Both the position numbers and the translations under genes were made by a program. The notes beneath the pieces were generated by a model. It did not search any database, was not told where the DNA came from, and saw nothing but the letters and a program-made list of their open reading frames with translations. From Flavobacteriales bacterium (GTDB taxonomy: Bacteria > Bacteroidota > Bacteroidia > Flavobacteriales > Flavobacteriaceae), in the NCBI GenBank assembly GCA_027061855.1, contig JAMOVT010000070.1, forward strand, positions 1 to 35,321: a DNA stretch of 35,321 nucleotides, written 5' to 3'. Of this stretch, positions 30,321 through 35,321 are shown one piece after another; positions within the stretch are counted from its first letter, which is position 1; each line of letters starts with the position of its first letter.

Positions 30321-32108
30321 TTATTCAACGCCATGCATCAACTTACGTAAATATTTGTCCAATGCAAGGATTACCAATCCCGCTACAATCGGAAAAACCG
30401 TAAAAATCAAAAAGAATGACGAAATACTGTATTGAGCGGCAATATCCTCGGAAGCTTCTGCCATTAAACCCGCAAGTTTATTGGCCAAGCCCGTAAAAAT
30501 ATACCAAATTCCGAAAATAAAACCGGTCATTCGTAAAGGGGCTAACTTACTTACATAAGAGAGACCCACCGGTGATATGGCCAGTTCTCCCATCGTGTGT
30601 AATAAATAAGCAAGGATTAACCATATCATACTTACGGAAGCGGTTTTAGCCCCGGCTGGAATTTCAGAAGCGCCCAATGCCAATAAACCGAACCCGGCTC
30701 CTAAAAACAAAAACCCGATAAAGAATTTTTGTGCAGCAGAAAAATTATATTTTTTCCAAACTTGAGAGTAAAGAGGTGCCAATGAAATAATAAATACCGG
30801 ATTCAGAATTTGAAACCATGTGGTATCCACGATAGGAGAATCCGATGTAATTTTATCATATACACGCATCAAAACCAATATCCAAATAATTAAAAAACTG
30901 ATAGAGGTAAATAAAATGGTTAAAGGATATTCTTTGAGAATTAATTTCGCCAGATTAAATATAACATATGTCAATACCAGCATGGGAGCGATTGAAATAA
31001 TAGTATCTACTATTTTGTAAATCAATGCCCAGTTTTCGGTCAATACACGTTCTGTGAAATCACGCGCAAAAATGGTCAAAGTAGTTCCCGCCTGCTCAAA
31101 ACTCGCCCAAAAAATCACTACAAAAAAGGCGATTAAAAACACCACTTTTAACCGGTCTCTTTCAATCTTGTCAAAACGCATCATCCGAATTACTCCCAAA
31201 ATGATAAATAGCACTATGGAGAAAAGAAAAAATAAAGTAGCTAAATCAATGGGAACAATTAAACTTCCGAATTTCAATTCGTAGAGATTGGTAGGAAGGA
31301 AAGTTTTCCCTCTGCTTATTACATTATACAAACCGTGAACCACCCATGTCAAAGCCAGGAAAACTCCGGCACCCGCTAAAATTAATTCCAGTTCGGTAAA
31401 CGGAACTCTTTTTTCCAATTCTTCTTTGGGTAAATCAATCGCTTTAGGTTGAGGTTTATTAGCCGCTTCTCCGAATATATTCCGTGCAAAATAAAATTGT
31501 AACAGGCCGAAAAACATGAAAATTCCTGCCAGCCCAAATCCGAATTTCCATCCGTAATGCTCTCCAATCCAACCTACCAAGAGTGTTCCTATAAAAGCTC
31601 CGGAATTTACTCCCATATAAAAAATAGTATAGGCTCCGTCTTTTTTCTTGCTATGCGGCGGATACATTTTCCCTACAATAGAAGACATATTGGGTTTAAA
31701 AAGCCCGGTCCCGAATACCAGTAGCAATAAGCCTATATAAAAGACAAAATTTAAATTCATACCCAAATCCATATCGGCAATGGCCAAAGCTGCATGTCCG
31801 GCGGTAATGATAGCAGCTCCTATGATAACGGTTTTCACATGCCCCCATTTGTTATCGGCAAGCCATCCTCCTAACATCGGCAAAAAATAAACCAGCATTA
31901 CGTACCAGCCGTATAAAGCATAAGCCTCTTTTTTCTCCCATTCCCATCCTCCTTCGAGGATTTTTGCCGTAAGAAACAAAATCAATAAAGCTCGCATTCC
32001 GTAATAACTGAAACGCTCCCACATTTCGGTAAAAAACAAAACAAACAAACCGACGGGATGCCCCATCAATTGCTTCTGATCATTCTCCTGAATATAACCG
32101 TTTTCCAT
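30321..32108 (-). CDS. POT/PTR-family proton-dependent peptide transporter
   Basis: This proton-coupled oligopeptide transporter of the major facilitator superfamily (about 595 residues) has the signature ExxERFxYY as TEMWERFSYYGMRALLILF, and FYMGVNSGAFIG in helix 5. Some 14 membrane helices are expected. I put the start at the ATG 32106-32108 (MENGYIQEND); the open frame extends 16 codons further upstream from a TTG, but that segment does not look like part of the family. Nearest relatives are DtpT-like symporters for di- and tripeptides. It is 348 bases downstream of the PL9-like gene and may be transcribed alone. Confidence 0.92.
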   Translation of the reverse strand: MENGYIQENDQKQLMGHPVGLFVLFFTEMWERFSYYGMRALLILFLTAKILEGGWEWEKKEAYALYGWYVMLVYFLPMLGGWLADNKWGHVKTVIIGAAIITAGHAALAIADMDLGMNLNFVFYIGLLLLVFGTGLFKPNMSSIVGKMYPPHSKKKDGAYTIFYMGVNSGAFIGTLLVGWIGEHYGWKFGFGLAGIFMFFGLLQFYFARNIFGEAANKPQPKAIDLPKEELEKRVPFTELELILAGAGVFLALTWVVHGLYNVISRGKTFLPTNLYELKFGSLIVPIDLATLFFLFSIVLFIILGVIRMMRFDKIERDRLKVVFLIAFFVVIFWASFEQAGTTLTIFARDFTERVLTENWALIYKIVDTIISIAPMLVLTYVIFNLAKLILKEYPLTILFTSISFLIIWILVLMRVYDKITSDSPIVDTTWFQILNPVFIISLAPLYSQVWKKYNFSAAQKFFIGFLFLGAGFGLLALGASEIPAGAKTASVSMIWLILAYLLHTMGELAISPVGLSYVSKLAPLRMTGFIFGIWYIFTGLANKLAGLMAEASEDIAAQYSISSFFLIFTVFPIVAGLVILALDKYLRKLMHGVE

Positions 32109-32456
32109 AGTTTTAAAAAAATTTCCTGCTAATATACCAATTTTTGAAAAATACAAGGATTATATTTTAGCCTTTTTGAAAAGATTCTTTTATAAAAAGA
32201 AGTGTGGATAATAATAAAGTAAATTTAAAAGTGGCAATCAATTTTAATATTAAAAAATGTTAAAAGCAAGGATATAAAAATATTATTTTTAACATAGTTA
32301 TAATCCCAAAGGGATTCCATATACATGACACAAAATATTGGTAGAATTTTATACGACCCCTTCGGGGTCGCATGTGAGATACAGGAAGTTATCTTTTTAT
32401 AAGTATTCGAACCCTCCGGGTTCTATTTTTATGCATAAAATTTTTGATAAAAAAAT
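32109..32456. other. Intergenic region with hairpins between peptide transporter and beta-helix protein
   Basis: No gene is visible. The 348 bases hold one AT-rich stem ATGTTAAAA/TTTTAACAT (32257-32265 with 32287-32295), three compact hairpins with three-base loops (32302-32316, 32354-32370, 32409-32423), and a perfect 14-base palindrome TTTTATGCATAAAA at 32427-32440. None is followed by a clear T-tract in the direction of the beta-helix gene, so terminator function is uncertain. Confidence 0.55.
32302..32423. repeat. Cluster of three hairpins with 3-base loops
   Basis: AATCCC-aaa-GGGATT at 32302-32316, CGACCCC-ttc-GGGGTCG at 32354-32370, and GAACCC-tcc-GGGTTC at 32409-32423. All share a C-rich left arm, G-rich right arm and 3-base loop, with about 38 bases between them. 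A GACCCCTTCGGGGTC hairpin is a familiar intergenic element in Bacteroidota genomes. Confidence 0.7.
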
Positions 32457-33920
32457 CTAAGGGGTTTTTAAAAATTTGGCATTCAAAATTGTATGGCCGG
32501 AATTGGTTATTTGCATCAAATACAATCCGTTTTTTAAACCTGTAACATTCACCTGTAAAAGATTTTGTTTTTTATTTACCGGTTGCTTTAAAATAAGCCT
32601 TCCTTTTATATCATAAATAAAAATTTCTCCATTTATTTGAAACTCTTTTTTAATTGAAATAAAATGCTTTGCCGGATTAGGATATATTTTTATTGAAATT
32701 GGATTATTTCCACTTATTACTGATGTATAATCACTCTCAAAAGCTCCCAAATCGGGGGCGTTACCGTTATAAATTAGGCCTACATTTACACCTACATCGA
32801 TAAAAATACTGGTTGATTTTAATTTTAAAAAATCACTGTCCGGAATGGTTCCGTCCGTATTTCTTTCACCTGTTATTGTTGTATCATCAGTGCTTATAAA
32901 ATTATCATCGACAATATTTGTATCATTAGGATCGATCAAATTCCATGAATTTGTTTTTTGCTCGATAATAGTTTGTAAAAGAATGTCACTGTTTTGTGTA
33001 ATGGCAGAAATACAGTTTTGTATATCGTGAATACCGGGACTTCCATTGATATTGGAAAATTTATAATTTCTACTATTATTATAAGCCGTACAATTATATA
33101 ATACTTGTGAAACTTCCGTGTCGTTATAATCAAATCCGTTTTGCCGGTTATTCCAGGCGATACATTTTTTTAAGACATGTTGATCTTCCTGTGTTAAATT
33201 TATTCCCAGCTTAAAACCGTTCCCGTCGCCATCATGATTTCCGTTATTATAGGATAAACAAGATTCAAATTCGACCGGATAACCGGCTTTCCAAACATCA
33301 AATCCGTCATCAGAATTATTCCAAGCACGGCAGTTTACAAATTTATTTCCCGGACCGGGGGGAGAATTTTGTCCGTTTACACCAAAACCGTCAGCATTTC
33401 CACCGTTGGTGCCGCTATCATACATATTATAGGCATCACAATTGATTATTAAATTATTTGAAGCATCATCGGCTATATAAATGCCGGTATAATAACAATC
33501 GTGAACAGCACAATTGTTTATAATATTATTAGAAGCTCCTCTAGTGAGAGTTATTCCTGCATCACCGTTTTTAAATTCGAGTCCTTCAATATAATACCAA
33601 TTATGCCGAATTCTGAATCGCCCACCGGTTGAAGTATTTCCAGTCCCTTCCAAAATAATTTCTTGATTTTCATAAGCTTTAATAGAAATTGGGTTTTGTT
33701 CTTCCCCTGATATTTGAGTACTTTGATTAAGTTGATAGGTTCCTTCCAAAATAAAGCCTGTATCACCTGGCTGCAAAGTGTTCAATAATTTTGAAACGGT
33801 AAAAAACGCATTTTCGGTACTTAATCCTGTATTGTTGTCGTTCCCGTTTTTCGATACATAATAATTTGTTCCGTAAACCGGAAAAATTATAAAAAGGAAG
33901 AAAAAAGATAAATATTTCAT
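32457..33920 (-). CDS. Secreted right-handed beta-helix protein, PL9-like (pectate lyase L), with T9SS sorting domain
   Basis: The 487-residue protein has a signal peptide (MKYLSFFFLFIIFPVYG, cleaved before TNYYVSKNG). A right-handed parallel beta-helix follows at residues 20-340 with coils such as NIINNCAVHDCYYTGIYI, ADGFGVNGQNSPPGPGNKF, CRAWNNSDDGFDVWKAG and GDGNGFKLGINLT. These GPGN-F-CRAWNNSDDG and GNGFKLG words match family 9 polysaccharide lyases, whose active site holds Ca2+ and a catalytic Lys (probably K of GFKLG). A C-terminal domain, IKIYPNPAKHFISI ... LKNGLYLMQI, is a type A T9SS sorting signal. It would be exported to degrade pectin-like or other uronic polysaccharides. No other polysaccharide genes are near. 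Confidence 0.88.
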   Translation of the reverse strand: MKYLSFFFLFIIFPVYGTNYYVSKNGNDNNTGLSTENAFFTVSKLLNTLQPGDTGFILEGTYQLNQSTQISGEEQNPISIKAYENQEIILEGTGNTSTGGRFRIRHNWYYIEGLEFKNGDAGITLTRGASNNIINNCAVHDCYYTGIYIADDASNNLIINCDAYNMYDSGTNGGNADGFGVNGQNSPPGPGNKFVNCRAWNNSDDGFDVWKAGYPVEFESCLSYNNGNHDGDGNGFKLGINLTQEDQHVLKKCIAWNNRQNGFDYNDTEVSQVLYNCTAYNNSRNYKFSNINGSPGIHDIQNCISAITQNSDILLQTIIEQKTNSWNLIDPNDTNIVDDNFISTDDTTITGERNTDGTIPDSDFLKLKSTSIFIDVGVNVGLIYNGNAPDLGAFESDYTSVISGNNPISIKIYPNPAKHFISIKKEFQINGEIFIYDIKGRLILKQPVNKKQNLLQVNVTGLKNGLYLMQITNSGHTILNAKFLKTP

Positions 33921-33943
33921 AACTTTAAATTTGTAAGGTTTAT

Positions 33944-34039
33944 TTAATCTATCAATAGAACATTCGTGTTTTTAAAATTATTATCCGTTTGGAGTTTAAT
34001 TATATAAATTCCGGCAGTCAATTTTTCATTATAAATGTT
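33944..34039 (-). pseudogene. Remnant of a T9SS sorting-domain C-terminus
   Basis: On the minus strand, directly upstream of the beta-helix gene, one frame reads NIYNEKLTAGIYIIKL then QTDNNFKNTNVLLID and stop. The pattern L-x-A-G-I-Y-I-I-K-L ... V-L-L-I matches the final strand pair of a type A T9SS sorting domain, but an in-frame stop precedes it (codon just before the first N) and no body of a gene exists. It is probably the scar of a lost or rearranged secreted protein gene. Confidence 0.55.
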
Positions 34040-34283
34040 TTAGTATTCCAAATACCGGCGCTATTTTTTTACTTAAATAATCAAATTTGTAAAACTTATA
34101 TGCAGGCAAATAAAACCGGTTATCTCTAATCAAATTACATACTTGCATAAATCCAAAAAGAGAAAATACAATTAAAAATAAAATAAATTTATTAATTTAT
34201 GTAAATGACTGATAAATAACCTTTTAAATTATAACTCAACAAATATAATTTTATTTTTTTATATTTTCAAAAATGTAGGTAAA

Positions 34284-34312
34284 TAAAAAAAGCCTGCCAA
34301 AAACGGCAAGCT
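34284..34312 (-). terminator. Rho-independent terminator of era
   Basis: On the minus strand, 26 bases after the era stop, AGCTTGCC-gttttt-GGCAGGCT is an 8-pair stem (one G-T) followed by TTTTTTTATTT. It is the only canonical intrinsic terminator I could find in the window. Confidence 0.85.
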
Positions 34313-34337
34313 AAATATTTATTGATTGTGAAAAATA

Positions 34338-35243
34338 TTAATTTTTATAACCGAATCTTCTCAATTGGGCATCTTTTTTTCGCCAATCTTTATTTACTTT
34401 GACATATAATTCCAAGTATATTTTCTTTCCGAAAAATTTTTCAAGATCTTTCCGGGCTTCGGTCCCGATTTTTTTTAAACCTTCTCCTTTGTGCCCGATA
34501 ATAATTCCTTTTTGGGAATCTCTTTCCACATAAATTACCGAACGAATGCGAATGCGGTCGCCTTCATCAATAAATTCCTCGGTATCCACTTCGACAGAGT
34601 AAGGAATTTCCTTTTTATAATATTTTAATATTTTTTCCCTGATTTTTTCATTGACAATAAACCTCTCCGATTTATCGGTCAACTGGTCTTTGTCAAAATA
34701 AGGAGGAGATTCGGGCAAGTGTTTTAAAATCTCGTTAAAGACTTCGTTTATTCCGAATTGATGTAAGGCAGAAATAGGAAAAATCTTGGCATTGGGAAGT
34801 TTTTTTTGCCAAAAATCAATCATCTCGTTAAGTTTCTCCTGATCGGTTTGATCAACTTTATTTATCAAGAGCAAAACCGGAACTTCGGCATTTTTTAATT
34901 TTTCAAAAAACTCTTCGTTTTTCAAATCTTTTTCTCCCGCTTCTACCATATATAGCAGAACATCGGCATCTTCAAAGGATTCTTTTACAAAATCCATCAT
35001 GGATTCTTGCAACTCATAAGCAGGTTTGATAATTCCGGGAGTATCCGAAAAAATCACTTGGTAATCGTCATCATTGACAATTCCCAAAATACGATGTCTT
35101 GTGGTTTGGGCTTTGGGAGTAGTAATAGCCAACTCCTCTCCTACCACGGCATTGAGAAAAGTAGATTTTCCTACATTGGGATTACCTACAATATTTACAA
35201 ATCCCGCTTTATGTTTTTTTTGTTCTGGTTGTTTTTCTGGCAT
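34338..35243 (-). CDS. era: GTPase Era
   Basis: Era binds the 3' end of 16S rRNA and takes part in 30S subunit maturation. The GTPase motifs are GNPNVGKSTF (G1), DTPGIIKP (G3), LLINKVDQT (G4) and SALHQFGI (G5). The C-terminal KH domain contains IYVERDSQKGIIIGHKGEGL, and the end is RRFGYKN. I take the ATG at 35241-35243 (MPEKQPEQKKHKAGF) as the start; the frame extends 9 codons upstream from a TTG, which is less likely. Length of about 301 residues is typical. It ends in an intrinsic terminator. Confidence 0.96.
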   Translation of the reverse strand: MPEKQPEQKKHKAGFVNIVGNPNVGKSTFLNAVVGEELAITTPKAQTTRHRILGIVNDDDYQVIFSDTPGIIKPAYELQESMMDFVKESFEDADVLLYMVEAGEKDLKNEEFFEKLKNAEVPVLLLINKVDQTDQEKLNEMIDFWQKKLPNAKIFPISALHQFGINEVFNEILKHLPESPPYFDKDQLTDKSERFIVNEKIREKILKYYKKEIPYSVEVDTEEFIDEGDRIRIRSVIYVERDSQKGIIIGHKGEGLKKIGTEARKDLEKFFGKKIYLELYVKVNKDWRKKDAQLRRFGYKN

Positions 35244-35321
35244 AATTAATTTTTGATATTTTATGAGCAAGAATTATACAAAATAATATACTCTGCTATA
35301 TTGTCAGTTATTTATTCTTTT

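Larger units (their letters stand above)
33921..34337. other. Intergenic region between beta-helix gene and era
   Basis: Apart from the T9SS C-terminal remnant at 33944-34039 and the era terminator at 34284-34312 the region is AT-rich. On the minus strand an unannotated reading frame of 39 codons runs from an ATG at 34146-34148 to 34029 (MQVCNLIRDNRFYLPAYKFY ... ILKHL); an open hydrophobic stretch lies before that ATG in frame. I do not recognise it and it may be a decayed gene. Confidence 0.5.

Noticed and set aside
30321-32156. Upstream TTG start of the peptide transporter (and similarly TTG 35268-35270 for era)
   Set aside because: The extra N-terminal residues do not resemble the families, and ATG codons at 32106-32108 and 35241-35243 give normal proteins.

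Overview
This window is from a Bacteroidota genome. Several things point there: a protein with a C-terminal type IX secretion (T9SS) sorting domain, a BT_3928-type DoxX/MauE membrane protein, a family 9 polysaccharide-lyase-like beta-helix protein, almost no Shine-Dalgarno sequences, AT-rich DNA, and intergenic repeats of a kind common in that phylum. The organism probably lives anaerobically or facultatively with H2 metabolism; that lifestyle is inference.

Layout. (1) 3-992: the end of an ABC-2 type permease. (2) 1012-6924, minus strand: a [NiFe] uptake hydrogenase operon (Tat-exported small subunit, large subunit, cytochrome b, maturation protease, HypC), followed by a TrmO-like tRNA methyltransferase and a lipoprotein. 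(3) 7178-14732, plus strand, divergent: the maturation genes hypA, hypB, hypF, hypD and hypE, then a UreH/NicO-type membrane protein that is a likely nickel importer. Together these supply HypA-F, the protease and a metal transporter. (4) 14792-28119, minus strand: a 13.3-kb operon for a complex I-like ion-pumping oxidoreductase. Its order is Mrp E, F, G, DUF4040, MbhE+MrpB, MrpC, MrpD, a second MrpD/NuoL, NuoH, NuoB, NuoC, NuoD and NuoI. This is the gene content of the archaeal MBX/MBS (ferredoxin-linked, sulfur-reducing) complexes, not of complex I. (5) 28264-35243: an alpha/beta hydrolase, a BT_3928-like protein, a POT-family peptide transporter, a beta-helix T9SS-secreted protein and the GTPase Era.

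The operon in (4) is the most unusual system here. Its NuoI subunit is fused to a GltD/NfnB-like flavoprotein with two more Fe-S motifs, an FAD site and a probable NADPH site, so the complex carries its own pyridine-nucleotide module. The large subunit keeps only the N-terminal CxxC of a [NiFe] site. The NuoB homologue has three, not four, cysteines for the proximal cluster, the arrangement expected for the site-differentiated cluster of Pyrococcus MBS. I infer a membrane-bound NAD(P)H/ferredoxin-linked ion pump whose terminal acceptor is not a proton and may be sulfane sulfur or another small acceptor.

The intergenic DNA of the hyp and MBX-like regions is full of structured repeats: hairpins with constant arms and variable cores, A/C-rich AACTGACAAC arrays just before start codons, and GATGACCG- and GAAGTCCG-type arrays. 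Two genes for 23S rRNA intervening-sequence-type four-helix-bundle proteins interrupt the MBX-like operon. Each is bracketed by repeat arrays in inverted orientation, which suggests small insertion elements. No tRNA, rRNA, CRISPR array, transposase or recombinase was seen.
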